Shown piece by piece: positions 8,228-17,091 of a DNA stretch of 37,451 nt. The stretch comes from Chitinophagaceae bacterium (GTDB lineage: Bacteria > Bacteroidota > Bacteroidia > Chitinophagales > Chitinophagaceae), in assembly GCA_947456825.1 (NCBI GenBank), contig CANGTM010000010.1, positions 1 through 37,451 on the forward strand, read 5' to 3'. Each line of letters starts with the position of its first letter. Position 1 is the first letter of the stretch. The translations under genes were made by a program, and so were the position numbers. Below the pieces are notes generated by a model. The model made no database searches, was not told the origin of the DNA, and was given only the letters and a program-made list of their open reading frames with translations.

Positions 8228-8243
8228 GGTTAAATAATTAACC
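8228..8243. promoter_or_regulatory. Inverted repeat GGTTAA-N4-TTAACC, candidate operator
   Basis: Perfect 6-bp arms separated by ATAA lie between the divergent flavin-reductase-like gene and the ABC ATPase gene. The repeat sits two bases upstream of a TAnnTTTG match (TATTTTTG, 8246-8253). A protein bound here would block RNA polymerase at the ABC gene. The stem is too weak and lacks a T tract for a terminator. The -7 match ends only 4 bases before the ATG, so its use as a promoter is doubtful. Confidence 0.35.
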
Positions 8244-8257
8244 AGTATTTTTGAAAA

Positions 8258-9235
8258 ATGAGTTGGTTGGTTGTAAATCAGGTTTTTAAGCAGCTGCAGG
8301 GAAAGGTGGGGGTAGAAAATGTCAGTTTTGACCTGGCCGCCGGCCAACACCTGGGAATTGCGGGTGAGACCGGGGCTGGTAAATCATCCTTGCTAAAGAT
8401 GATAGCCGGCTTGTTGCAACCTGACCGAGGTGAGATATTTTTCAGTGGAGAACGTGTACGTGGACCCGAGGAGCAACTGCTACCAGGCCACCCCTCCATC
8501 GCTTACTTGAGTCAGCATTTTGAGTTGATCAATCATTACCGTGTTGAGGAGTATTTGGCATTGACCTGTTTGCTGGGTAGCCAAGAGGCGCAAAGGTTAT
8601 ATGCCCTATGCCAAATCGACTCGTTACTAAAACGAAAGACCACCCAGCTTTCGGGAGGGGAGCGTCAGCGTGTGGCTCTGGCGGCTGCCTTAGGAAAAAA
8701 ACCACAATTGCTATTGCTGGATGAACCGTTTTCCAATCTTGATACGGCACAAAAAGAAAAAATAAAAGAGGTATTAGCCGGCATTGAGAAAGAGACAATG
8801 CTAACACCCTTTATAGTATCTCATGATGCCACCGATCTTCTTTCTTGGGCGGATAGGATCTTGCTGATGCAGCAAGGGCAACTAGTACAGCAAGGCACGC
8901 CAAAGGAGCTTTACTTGCACCCGGCAAATGCCTATTGTGCAGGGCTGCTCGGGCCTTTCACGCAAGTTTCGGCCGACTGGCTGGCCACGTTGGCGTACAG
9001 GTCAGGTTCTGAAAGCGGCAAGTCGATATTTCTAAGGCCTGAGCAATTACAGATAAGCCTTGAAACTGTGGAGCGGGGTGTCGTTTTGGCCACTATTGCC
9101 GAAGTGGCTTACAAGGGGTCTCATAACCTGGTTCAGTGCTGGTGTCTGGGTCAACTGGTCAAGGTGGCTACCCGGTTACAGGATCTGCAAAAAGGCCAGC
9201 AGGTCTTTGTTCGTGTTCGAGAGTGGGTCTGGTAA
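8258..9235 (+). CDS. ABC transporter ATP-binding protein with C-terminal TOBE-like domain
   Basis: A 325-residue ATPase with Walker A GETGAGKSS (36-44), Q-loop Gln86, signature LSGGERQ (131-137), Walker B LLLLDEP (151-157), D-loop SNLD and switch His189. Residues ~230-325, beyond the ATPase core, look like the TOBE-type regulatory domain of CysA/PotA/FbpC-like importer ATPases (LRPEQL followed by beta-rich sequence). It would power import of an anion, polyamine, metal or sugar, but no permease or binding protein is adjacent, so the substrate is unknown. It is divergent from the flavin-reductase-like gene and 117 bases upstream of smc. Confidence is high for the family and low for the role. 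Confidence 0.88.
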   Translation: MSWLVVNQVFKQLQGKVGVENVSFDLAAGQHLGIAGETGAGKSSLLKMIAGLLQPDRGEIFFSGERVRGPEEQLLPGHPSIAYLSQHFELINHYRVEEYLALTCLLGSQEAQRLYALCQIDSLLKRKTTQLSGGERQRVALAAALGKKPQLLLLDEPFSNLDTAQKEKIKEVLAGIEKETMLTPFIVSHDATDLLSWADRILLMQQGQLVQQGTPKELYLHPANAYCAGLLGPFTQVSADWLATLAYRSGSESGKSIFLRPEQLQISLETVERGVVLATIAEVAYKGSHNLVQCWCLGQLVKVATRLQDLQKGQQVFVRVREWVW

Positions 9236-9352
9236 AATCTTTACACAATTTTTCTTTTTTCATGTGAATAACTGGGGCCGAGCGCCCTCTCAAGTTCTGC
9301 TCTTTTCCCGTTAAATTCGCGCTAGTCTTTTCCCTATTAAAATTGATGTATT

Positions 9353-12300
9353 GTGAGATTAAAGAGCTTAGAAATCAAGGGCTTCAAGAGTTTTGCTGAT
9401 AAAACTGTCATAAACTTTGACGATAATATCACCGGCATCGTTGGTCCAAACGGATGTGGCAAATCCAACATTGTGGATAGCATCCGCTGGGTGATCGGTG
9501 AGCAAAAGATAAGCCAGCTGAGAAGCGAGAATCTGGATAGTCTCGTTTTCAACGGATCAAAGACCAGAAGTGCCAGCGGTCTGGCTGAGGTGAGTCTGAC
9601 CTTTGAGAATACGCGTAATTTACTTCCCACCGATTTCAATGTGGTCACCATCACCCGAAAATTTTACAAGAACGGGGAAAGCGAATACCGACTCAATGAT
9701 GTGCAGTGCCGGTTAAAGGATATTCAAAATCTTTTTTTGGATACCGGTATCAGCACCGATAGTTACGCCATCATTGCGCTCGACATGGTCGACGACCTGA
9801 TCAAGGACAAGGATAACAGTCGCCGCAAGATGTTAGAACAAGCGGCCGGCATCTCCATCTATAAAACAAGAAAGAAAGAGGCTAAGTCGAAGCTGGATGC
9901 TACCGAACAAGACCTGGCTCGTATCGAAGATCTGTTGTTTGAGATCAACAACCAATTAAAATCGCTCGAGAGTCAGGCTAAAAAAGCAGAGAAGTATCAC
10001 GAGATCAAAAAAGAGTACAGAGACATAAGTATTGAGTTGGCCAAGGCTTCGCTCGAAGGATTTAATTTGTCTTACAAAGAGCTGACCGAACAGCAAGAAA
10101 AAGAGACCAATAGAAGAGTGGAGATCGAAGCGGCAATCGGCTCTCAAGAAGCGGCCTTAGAGGGAGAAAAGCTAAATTTTATTGAGAAAGAGAAGGCTCT
10201 TCAACGTATGCAGCAGGATTTTAACGAATTGCAGCAAACGGTTCGGGCAAAAGAGAACGATAAGAACCTAGCCTCACAGCGTATCGAGTATCTAGCGGAG
10301 AAACAGGCTTCGCTACAAGCTTTCTTAACCAAGGCCGAGGGGCAGTTGCAGGGAATTGTAGAGAGTATTGCCTTCACCAACTCGCAGACGTTAGAAGAAG
10401 AGAAAGCACTTCAGGTCTTGGAGCTCGAACTGGCTAAACGGCAAGCGCACATGGAGGAGGCCAGGGTGCACATGGAACAAAAAAGAGCGGCGCAAGATCA
10501 GCTACGCGGTCAATATCAGCAAACCCAGCGTCAGCAATTCGATGCGGAGAAGAGAGTGGCCGTAGCCGATACCTCGGTACAAAACCTTCAGCGTACGCTG
10601 CAGCAACTCGAGTCCGAAAGAGTCCAGCGTGCTTCACAAATTGAGCAACTCGAGACAGAGCGCATAGAAAAAGAAAAAGCACTCGCTGTTCGAAAAACCG
10701 ATCTGGAACAGCTGCAACAGCATCAAGATCATACGAAGGAGCAGATCTTGCAGACACAGGCTGTCTTGGATGGTTTGCGCAACGAATTGGCAGAAGAAAG
10801 CCGCAAGCTGGATGCTAAAAAGAATGAACACGCGCTTCTTAAAAGTATGATCGATTCTATGGAGGGCTATCCCGAATCGGTCAAATTCCTTCACAATAAC
10901 AAAGACTGGAAGCTGAAGGTTCCCATCCTCTCCGATATTTTATACGTAAAAGAAGAATACCGCAAGGCACTGGAGAACGTATTGGAGCCTTATCTAAGCT
11001 ATTACGTGGTAGCTGATCTGCAAGAAGGGCTGGAGGCCGTTCACCTGCTCGATAAGCATCAAAAAGGAAAGGCCAATTTCTTTTTGCTCGATCAGATCAA
11101 TGCCAGAACTTCCTCTACCAATGCCCATTCACTCTCCGGAGCCATTGCGGCACTCAGTGTGGTCGAAGTAGAGGAGCCCTACCAAAAACTAGCGCAACAC
11201 TTACTAGAAAACGTATATGTCGCCGACACTGAAGAGGCGTTGAGCAATAGTAACGGGTTTGTGGTCATCGAAAAGCAAGGACGGTATGTAAAGGGTAAAT
11301 TCTCGTTGACCGGAGGAAGTGTCGGTCTTTTTGAAGGCAACAAGATCGGAAGAGCCAAGAACCTCGAAAAACTGCAAAAGGAGATCGATGGACAACAAGA
11401 AGTAGTAGAGTCATTGCGGGCCCGTATACAGACCCGTCACAACGAGGTGATCGCATTTAACGAAGATCTTCGTGAAACTGCCTTACGCCAGGCAGAAAAA
11501 GATATTCTGCAGCTCACCAATGAGGTTTTTGCCATTCATAACAAACTAGAAAACCTCACTGCTACGCAACAAAGTAGCGCAGCCAAGATCACCGACCTAC
11601 AACAGCAGGTCGATCAGACCCTTCAGTCTGTGGCAGGGGTACGCGCCGAATTTGAGCAGCTCAATAAGGTATTTGCAGCATTGCAGGCATCCTTGCAAGA
11701 GGCCGAAACGGAATATCGAACCGGAGAGCAGGCATATAACGAAAGCACTTCGCAGTATAACGAGTTCAACCTTTCTGTAACTCGCCAGCAAAATAAGATC
11801 AGCGGTCTACAACAAGAAGCTACTTTCAAGAACAATCAACTTAGCGACCTGCAGCTTCAGATAGAGCAAAGTCAATTGCAACAGGGTGAGACCTTGGAAT
11901 CGACCGAGCAATCGCGTGGGCAACTTTCGCAGATCGAACAAAGTTTGTTGGAGCTTTTGCGTAAAAAGGAGCAGGACGAGAAGGCCCTTAACGAAGCGGA
12001 TCAGGCCTATTACGTACTTCGGAATGCGCTAGGTGAAAAGGAAAGTGCCATTCGTCATCAAAGCAAAGAAAAAGAGCAAATTGAATTTTTGCTGGCTGCC
12101 ATCAAGGATAAGCTCAATGAGCTTAAGTTGCAGTTGGCCGGTATGAAAGAGCGGTTAAGTGTCGAATTCCGGGTCGACCTAGAACAAATCTTAGGGGAGG
12201 CCCGTATGTCCGAAACGGCTCTTGAAGAGTTACAAGCATCTGCCGACAGAATGAAAAAGCGACTCGAAAATCTGGGAGAGGTCAATCCTACGGCTATCGA

Positions 12301-12883
12301 GGCCTTTACTGAAATGAAGAAGCGTTACGATTTTATCGTGGAGCAAAAAACGGATCTGGTTACGGCCAAGGACAGTTTGCTCAAAACGATCGAAGAGGTT
12401 GAGGCAACGGCCAATCAGAAATTCCTGGATACGTTCGAGCAGGTCAGGGGACATTTTCAAAAGGTGTTCAAGACCTTGTTTACCGAAGATGATCAGTGTG
12501 ATCTGGTGTTGGAAGATCCCGCCAATATTGCTGAAAGTGGAATTGACGTAATAGCAAAGCCTAAAGGAAAGCGTCCTAGCTCGCTGACACAGTTAAGTGG
12601 CGGAGAGCGAACCCTTACCGCCACGGCATTGCTTTTTGCTATTTACCTGATCAAGCCTGCACCCTTCTGTATCTTAGACGAGGTCGATGCGCCCCTTGAT
12701 GATGCCAACGTGGGTAAGTTTACGAATATGATCCGCCAGTTCAGTGAAAACTCACAGTTTATCATTGTTACTCACAATAAAATGACCATGAGTACCGTAG
12801 ATGTAATTTACGGGGTCACCATGCAAGAGCCCGGTGTGAGCAAGTTAGTTACGGTAGATTTTAGGAGTTTGCAGCAAAATTGA
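9353..12883 (+). CDS. smc: Chromosome segregation ATPase SMC
   Basis: SMC dimers form the bacterial condensin ring that organises and helps segregate chromosomes. The 1,176-residue product has the full architecture: an N-terminal ATPase half with Walker A GPNGCGKSN (31-39), a first long coiled coil (~165-500), a hinge (~500-655), a second coiled coil (~670-1000), and a C-terminal half with signature LSGGERT (from 1081) and Walker B FCILDEVDAPLDD (from 1105). The start is GTG at 9353: it gives the canonical N-terminus RLKSLEIKGFKSFADKT, and no in-frame ATG is available. The kleisin partners scpA and scpB are not in the window. No exact -7 box precedes it; TAAATTCG at 9312-9319 is one base off. 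Confidence 0.97.
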   Translation: MRLKSLEIKGFKSFADKTVINFDDNITGIVGPNGCGKSNIVDSIRWVIGEQKISQLRSENLDSLVFNGSKTRSASGLAEVSLTFENTRNLLPTDFNVVTITRKFYKNGESEYRLNDVQCRLKDIQNLFLDTGISTDSYAIIALDMVDDLIKDKDNSRRKMLEQAAGISIYKTRKKEAKSKLDATEQDLARIEDLLFEINNQLKSLESQAKKAEKYHEIKKEYRDISIELAKASLEGFNLSYKELTEQQEKETNRRVEIEAAIGSQEAALEGEKLNFIEKEKALQRMQQDFNELQQTVRAKENDKNLASQRIEYLAEKQASLQAFLTKAEGQLQGIVESIAFTNSQTLEEEKALQVLELELAKRQAHMEEARVHMEQKRAAQDQLRGQYQQTQRQQFDAEKRVAVADTSVQNLQRTLQQLESERVQRASQIEQLETERIEKEKALAVRKTDLEQLQQHQDHTKEQILQTQAVLDGLRNELAEESRKLDAKKNEHALLKSMIDSMEGYPESVKFLHNNKDWKLKVPILSDILYVKEEYRKALENVLEPYLSYYVVADLQEGLEAVHLLDKHQKGKANFFLLDQINARTSSTNAHSLSGAIAALSVVEVEEPYQKLAQHLLENVYVADTEEALSNSNGFVVIEKQGRYVKGKFSLTGGSVGLFEGNKIGRAKNLEKLQKEIDGQQEVVESLRARIQTRHNEVIAFNEDLRETALRQAEKDILQLTNEVFAIHNKLENLTATQQSSAAKITDLQQQVDQTLQSVAGVRAEFEQLNKVFAALQASLQEAETEYRTGEQAYNESTSQYNEFNLSVTRQQNKISGLQQEATFKNNQLSDLQLQIEQSQLQQGETLESTEQSRGQLSQIEQSLLELLRKKEQDEKALNEADQAYYVLRNALGEKESAIRHQSKEKEQIEFLLAAIKDKLNELKLQLAGMKERLSVEFRVDLEQILGEARMSETALEELQASADRMKKRLENLGEVNPTAIEAFTEMKKRYDFIVEQKTDLVTAKDSLLKTIEEVEATANQKFLDTFEQVRGHFQKVFKTLFTEDDQCDLVLEDPANIAESGIDVIAKPKGKRPSSLTQLSGGERTLTATALLFAIYLIKPAPFCILDEVDAPLDDANVGKFTNMIRQFSENSQFIIVTHNKMTMSTVDVIYGVTMQEPGVSKLVTVDFRSLQQN

Positions 12884-12897
12884 TCGGTCTCACCTTT

Positions 12898-13479
12898 ATG
12901 AGGGTACTACTTCTTACGATATGGCTGTGCCAGTTTGCGAGTGGGTTACTGGCACAAGGACAACCGGAGGGGATCTTTTTAGGAGCCAAAGCCCCGGACT
13001 TTACGGGCACCGATCAGTTTGGTCGCGAGGTCAATTTACGACAGTTGGCCAAACGAGAGTCTGTGCTGCTGGTCTTTTACAAGGGATACTGGAGCCCCTC
13101 CTGTGTTCGTCTGCTGACTCGGTTGCAAGATTCACTGTCATACTTTACCGATCGCCAGATTTCGGTCGTGGCCATTAGCCCCGAATCAGATTCATGTCGA
13201 GCCTTGACACTACAGAAGACCAGGGCTGGATTTTCGCTTGTGTGGGATTCCTCCCATCTAATTGCCAAGCGTTACGATGTGCTACAAGAACTAGCGGAGT
13301 CACAACTGGCGCGTTATCGAAGTGGCGGTATCGATCTGGTCAAACTCAACGCGCCTAATACACCGCAGTTGCCGGTGCCCTCCGTATTTTTGATTGGCAA
13401 AGACTACACGGTTACCTACCGTTTTTTCGATCCCGATCAAAAGAGAAGAATAAGTGTAAAAGAGTTATTGCAGCAGTAG
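12898..13479 (+). CDS. Secreted AhpC/TSA-family peroxiredoxin-like protein lacking the usual peroxidatic Cys
   Basis: A 193-residue thioredoxin-fold protein. The N-terminus (MRVLLLTIWLCQFASGLLAQ) is a likely signal peptide cleaved near residue 19-20, placing it in the periplasm or envelope. The core begins GAKAPDFTGTDQFGREVNLRQL, as in AhpC/TSA and redoxin families. The active-site loop reads FYKGYWSPSC: related proteins usually have WCPxC, so the first cysteine, equivalent to the peroxidatic Cys, is Ser66, while Cys69 remains. The ATG at 12898 is chosen over an in-frame TTG at 12880 because it gives a cleaner signal peptide. It follows smc by 14 bases and probably is co-transcribed. Whether it is still a redox enzyme is open. 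Confidence 0.8.
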   Translation: MRVLLLTIWLCQFASGLLAQGQPEGIFLGAKAPDFTGTDQFGREVNLRQLAKRESVLLVFYKGYWSPSCVRLLTRLQDSLSYFTDRQISVVAISPESDSCRALTLQKTRAGFSLVWDSSHLIAKRYDVLQELAESQLARYRSGGIDLVKLNAPNTPQLPVPSVFLIGKDYTVTYRFFDPDQKRRISVKELLQQ

Positions 13480-13499
13480 CCCTCCAATTGGTATATTTG
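13467..13499 (+). promoter_or_regulatory. Candidate promoter for the parE operon
   Basis: TATATTTG (13492-13499) matches TAnnTTTG exactly and ends 16 bases before the parE ATG. An ATTG at 13467-13470 stands 21 bases upstream as a three-of-four match to the -33 TTTG. Confidence 0.6.
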
Positions 13500-13515
13500 C
13501 CTGCCCTTAATATTT

Positions 13516-15420
13516 ATGGCAAAAGAAAAAGACAGTTCCTTGTTTTCGTATACAGAGGATAGTATCCAGTCACTCGATTGGAAACAGCATATTCGTCTTC
13601 GTCCAGGAATGTACATTGGTAAACTGGGAGATGGTTCCTCTCCTGACGACGGTATCTATGTACTGGTCAAGGAGGTGATGGACAACTGCATCGATGAATA
13701 CACCATGGGTTTCGGAAAATCCATCGATCTGCACATCGAGGGCAAGACAGTTACCATTAGAGATTACGGCAGGGGTATTCCCCTTGGAAAGGTAGTTGAC
13801 GTGGTCAGTAAGATCAATACCGGAGCTAAGTACGATAGTAAGGCTTTTCAAAAGTCGGTCGGATTGAATGGAGTTGGAACCAAAGCCGTCAATGCGCTGA
13901 GCAATTATTTTAAGGTTACCGCAGTTCGGGAGGGTAAGGAAAAGACCGCCGAGTTTTCGAGAGGAGAGTTGGTAAAGGAACAAAAAGAGGCCAAGACCGA
14001 TGAGCCCAATGGTACACTTGTGTCGTTTACCCCCGACGATTCGGTTTTCAAGAATTTTCGTTTTTTACCGGAGTTTCTCGATAATCAGCTTTGGAATTAT
14101 TGTTTTTTGAATGCCGGCTTAAAGATCAATTACAACGGCAAGACGTATCTCAGCAAGAACGGCCTACTAGACCTATTGCAGCGTAAGACCAATGAAGATG
14201 AGATACGATATCCAATCATTCACTTAACGGGCACCGATATTGAGGTGGCGCTCTCTCATACCAACGATTATGGTGAGGATATTTATAGTTTCGTCAATGG
14301 GCAGCACACAACACAAGGCGGAACGCACCAACAGGCGTTTCGAGAAGCCTATGTAAAGACCATTCGAGACTTCTTTAAAAAGGACTATGACGCCTCTGAT
14401 ATCCGAACCGGTATCGTAGCGGCCGTTTCTGTGCGTGTCGTAGAACCCGTATTTGAATCGCAAACCAAGACCAAGTTAGGTTCTGTCAATGTGGATGTCG
14501 ATGGCCCTAGCATGCGCCAGTTCGTAGGCGATTTTTTAGCCAAGGAGCTCGACAATTATCTGCATAAATATCCGGCGGTCGCCGATGCGCTCAAAAAGCG
14601 TATCGAGCAAAGCGAGAGGGAGCGCAAGGAACTGGCCGGTATCAAGAAGCTGGCCAATGAAAGGGCCAAAAAGGCCAACTTGCATAACCGTAAACTTCGT
14701 GATTGTCGCTATCATCTCAATGATGATATACCCGTTCGTGGCAAGGAGGATGTTCTGGCCCGTCAAAAGGATACTACTATTTTCATCACCGAAGGGGATA
14801 GTGCCAGTGGTTCTATCACCAAGGCAAGAAAGGTAGAGACACAGGCAGTGTTCAGTTTGCGTGGAAAGCCGCTCAATTGTTTTGGGCTTACCAAAAAAGT
14901 CGTCTATGAGAATGAGGAATTCAATCTATTGCAACACGCGCTCAATATCGAAGATGGTCTTGAGGGTCTTCGCTACAATAATGTGGTGATCGCCACCGAT
15001 GCGGATGTGGATGGTATGCATATTCGTCTTTTGCTCATGACGTTCTTTTTGCAATTTTTTCCCGATCTGGTCAAGCATGAGAAAGTATATGTGCTCGAGA
15101 CGCCACTTTTCAGGGTGCGTAACAAGCAAGAGACCATATACTGTTACACCGAGCAAGAGAAGCTCGCTGCTGTTAAAAAACTTGGTCAAAAACCAGAGGT
15201 GACCCGCTTCAAAGGTTTGGGGGAGATCAGTCCCGATGAATTCGCTCAATTCATTGGTCCTGACATGCGCAAGCAATTGATGAGGCTGGAGCAGGGCGAT
15301 CATGTGCAGCAGTTGCTTGAGTATTATATGGGAAAAAACACCCCTGACCGTCAGGAGTTCATTATCGATAACCTGCGCATTGAATCCGACAAGCCCCTGG
15401 AAACCGAATTCGATAAGTGA
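13516..15420 (+). CDS. parE: DNA topoisomerase IV subunit B (GyrB/ParE family)
   Basis: The ATPase subunit of a type IIA topoisomerase; with ParC it decatenates daughter chromosomes. It has 634 residues. The GHKL ATPase domain shows Glu53/Asn57 ([10 protein letters not shown]), DYGRGIP (83-89) and the lid [14 protein letters not shown] (116-129). The TOPRIM domain has EGDSASGS (~426) and DADVDG (~496), which bind Mg2+. ParE rather than GyrB is inferred because it heads an operon with a ParC-type subunit, is shorter than most GyrB, and has the SASGS variant. Its TGA overlaps the next ATG (TGATG). A TAnnTTTG promoter lies just upstream. Confidence 0.93.
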   Translation: MAKEKDSSLFSYTEDSIQSLDWKQHIRLRPGMYIGKLGDGSSPDDGIYVLVKEVMDNCIDEYTMGFGKSIDLHIEGKTVTIRDYGRGIPLGKVVDVVSKINTGAKYDSKAFQKSVGLNGVGTKAVNALSNYFKVTAVREGKEKTAEFSRGELVKEQKEAKTDEPNGTLVSFTPDDSVFKNFRFLPEFLDNQLWNYCFLNAGLKINYNGKTYLSKNGLLDLLQRKTNEDEIRYPIIHLTGTDIEVALSHTNDYGEDIYSFVNGQHTTQGGTHQQAFREAYVKTIRDFFKKDYDASDIRTGIVAAVSVRVVEPVFESQTKTKLGSVNVDVDGPSMRQFVGDFLAKELDNYLHKYPAVADALKKRIEQSERERKELAGIKKLANERAKKANLHNRKLRDCRYHLNDDIPVRGKEDVLARQKDTTIFITEGDSASGSITKARKVETQAVFSLRGKPLNCFGLTKKVVYENEEFNLLQHALNIEDGLEGLRYNNVVIATDADVDGMHIRLLLMTFFLQFFPDLVKHEKVYVLETPLFRVRNKQETIYCYTEQEKLAAVKKLGQKPEVTRFKGLGEISPDEFAQFIGPDMRKQLMRLEQGDHVQQLLEYYMGKNTPDRQEFIIDNLRIESDKPLETEFDK

Positions 15421-16214
15421 TGTTTGATTTTCACGCCGACCGTAAGCGCTACTTCGAAATGCAATACCTCAATGCAAAGGGGTATGTGCTTCCCTTCATA
15501 GAGCAATATTTTTCGATCAAGCCCGGTCTTAGAGTGCTGGAGATTGGGGCTGGCGAGGGGGGTGTTTTGAATGCGTTTTTGGAGAGAGGTTGTTACGGGG
15601 TTGGGGTAGAGTTAGATCCACGCCGGGTGGAATGGGCCTGCGGTTTTTTGTGGGAGCCAATCGGTCGAGGGCAACTGCACTATGTTGACAAGGATATTTA
15701 CCAGACCGACCTTACCCATGATCTTAAGGGTCCCTTCGATATTATTGTACTTAAGGATGTGATAGAGCATATTCACGATCAGCCTCGGCTGATGCGTTAC
15801 ATGCAAAACTGGTTGGCACCCGGAGGGGTGATCTTCTTTGGTTTTCCGCCCTGGCACATGCCTTTTGGCGGCCACCAGCAAATTGCCCGATCGTTTTTAG
15901 CCAAGTTGCCCTACATACATTTGTTACCACTTTTTTTGTACAAGGGGCTATTGAAACTCAATCGGGAGCCTGTTGCCGAATTGCTCGAGATAAGGGATAC
16001 TCGAATTACGATAGAACGCTTCGAGCGGATCTGCCACGATCAGGGGTATACGATCTTAAATAGGCTGCACTATCTGATCAATCCTATTTATCAATGGAAA
16101 TTTGGATGGCGACCAAAAGTACAATGGGGATTTCTTACTAGAATACCTTACTTGCGCAACTTTTTGACCACCTGTGTCTATTATTTGATTCGCCCATCAT
16201 CTCCACTAAAATAA
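15420..16214 (+). CDS. Class I SAM-dependent methyltransferase
   Basis: A 264-residue protein with a Rossmann methyltransferase fold. Motif I is VLEIGAGEGG (39-48), the acidic residue ending beta-2 is in GVELD (~62-66), and the motif IV-like stretch is VLKDVIEHI (~117). The 'DVIEHI' signature and the later segment WLAPGGVIFFGFPPW resemble UbiE/Methyltransf_11-type enzymes acting on small molecules or lipids. The C-terminal ~90 residues are basic and aromatic (YLRNFLTTCVYYLIRP), possibly membrane-associating. The start is ATG 15420, overlapping the parE stop by one base, which suggests translational coupling; GTG 15417 is an alternative. Substrate unknown. Its place between the topoisomerase subunits does not itself imply a DNA role. 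Confidence 0.82.
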   Translation: MFDFHADRKRYFEMQYLNAKGYVLPFIEQYFSIKPGLRVLEIGAGEGGVLNAFLERGCYGVGVELDPRRVEWACGFLWEPIGRGQLHYVDKDIYQTDLTHDLKGPFDIIVLKDVIEHIHDQPRLMRYMQNWLAPGGVIFFGFPPWHMPFGGHQQIARSFLAKLPYIHLLPLFLYKGLLKLNREPVAELLEIRDTRITIERFERICHDQGYTILNRLHYLINPIYQWKFGWRPKVQWGFLTRIPYLRNFLTTCVYYLIRPSSPLK

Positions 16215-16222
16215 TTGCTGCT

Positions 16223-17068
16223 ATGCTCCATGTTGTTTTCAATGAAGTTGAAGTAGATCTGCTAAAAGAAGTTATGAAACTGGATCCCACGCTGGAAGGG
16301 CCTGTTGAACTTATTAGAGATGACTATGCCATGGGTCCCGTTTTCGGACTCGATACCGACGATGGGTATGCGATTCGAAAGCAGTGGTGGAAAGAAATGC
16401 TCGCCGGTTCTCCTTATGGTGATGAAAGGATCGATCGCATCAATGATGCAGAAACCGTGCTGTCCATTACCCGTTACTTGGATCAAGATCCCGAGCATGA
16501 ATGCTTTATCTGGATGGGGCAAAATCAACATGATGTAGCGGGGTATTTTTGGTTGGTATCGAAGCTACAGGCCTACCAGGACAGGGTTATGATACTATAT
16601 ATGAATAATCTTCCGTTCTTAAATGAAAAAGGACAGTTGTTCTATCCGGCTTTTCTTAGCGAGATTCGTCCCACCGAGTTCTTGAAAGCTAAAAAATTGG
16701 CTCGTCCTGTTACACGAAGTGAATTTGAGATAGATCCCGATGAATGGAAAAAGCTTTGTGACGAAAATGGAATGGTTCGGTGGCTCGAGGGAGGTAAAAA
16801 GCTGGTCAGCAAAGAAATTTCTTGTTACGATCAGGAGATTCGTCGTTTTGTGGGCGGTGACTGGCAAAAGGCCAACCGGTTGTTACAACACATACAGACT
16901 CGCATGAAAAATCGTTTGGGAGACGTATTTTTAATGAGTCGCCTTCGGTCGCTGGCTACTACCGGTGTGTTGGAGATAAAGGGCGATCCCGGGGCGCCGT
17001 GGAAGGACCTTGAATTTCGCCAACCCGGTGCATTTGGTTCGAAAGAATCATCTTCGGTTCAAGAGTAA
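16223..17068 (+). CDS. DUF1835 domain-containing protein
   Basis: A 281-residue soluble protein starting MLHVVFNEVEVDLLKEVMKLD, typical of the DUF1835 N-terminal domain (HVVFGxSxAGSL-like start), followed by RDDYAMGPVFGLDTDDGYAIRKQWW. The C-terminal half (from about residue 155, LARPVTRSEFEIDPDEWKKLCDENG) looks like the DUF3658 domain that often accompanies it. No biochemical function is established as far as I know. It sits 8 bases after the methyltransferase gene and 23 bases before parC, within the same operon. No signal peptide or membrane segment is seen. The call rests on recalled family features. Confidence 0.75.
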   Translation: MLHVVFNEVEVDLLKEVMKLDPTLEGPVELIRDDYAMGPVFGLDTDDGYAIRKQWWKEMLAGSPYGDERIDRINDAETVLSITRYLDQDPEHECFIWMGQNQHDVAGYFWLVSKLQAYQDRVMILYMNNLPFLNEKGQLFYPAFLSEIRPTEFLKAKKLARPVTRSEFEIDPDEWKKLCDENGMVRWLEGGKKLVSKEISCYDQEIRRFVGGDWQKANRLLQHIQTRMKNRLGDVFLMSRLRSLATTGVLEIKGDPGAPWKDLEFRQPGAFGSKESSSVQE

Positions 17069-17091
17069 TAAACGCTTTAAACGTTCTGTCG

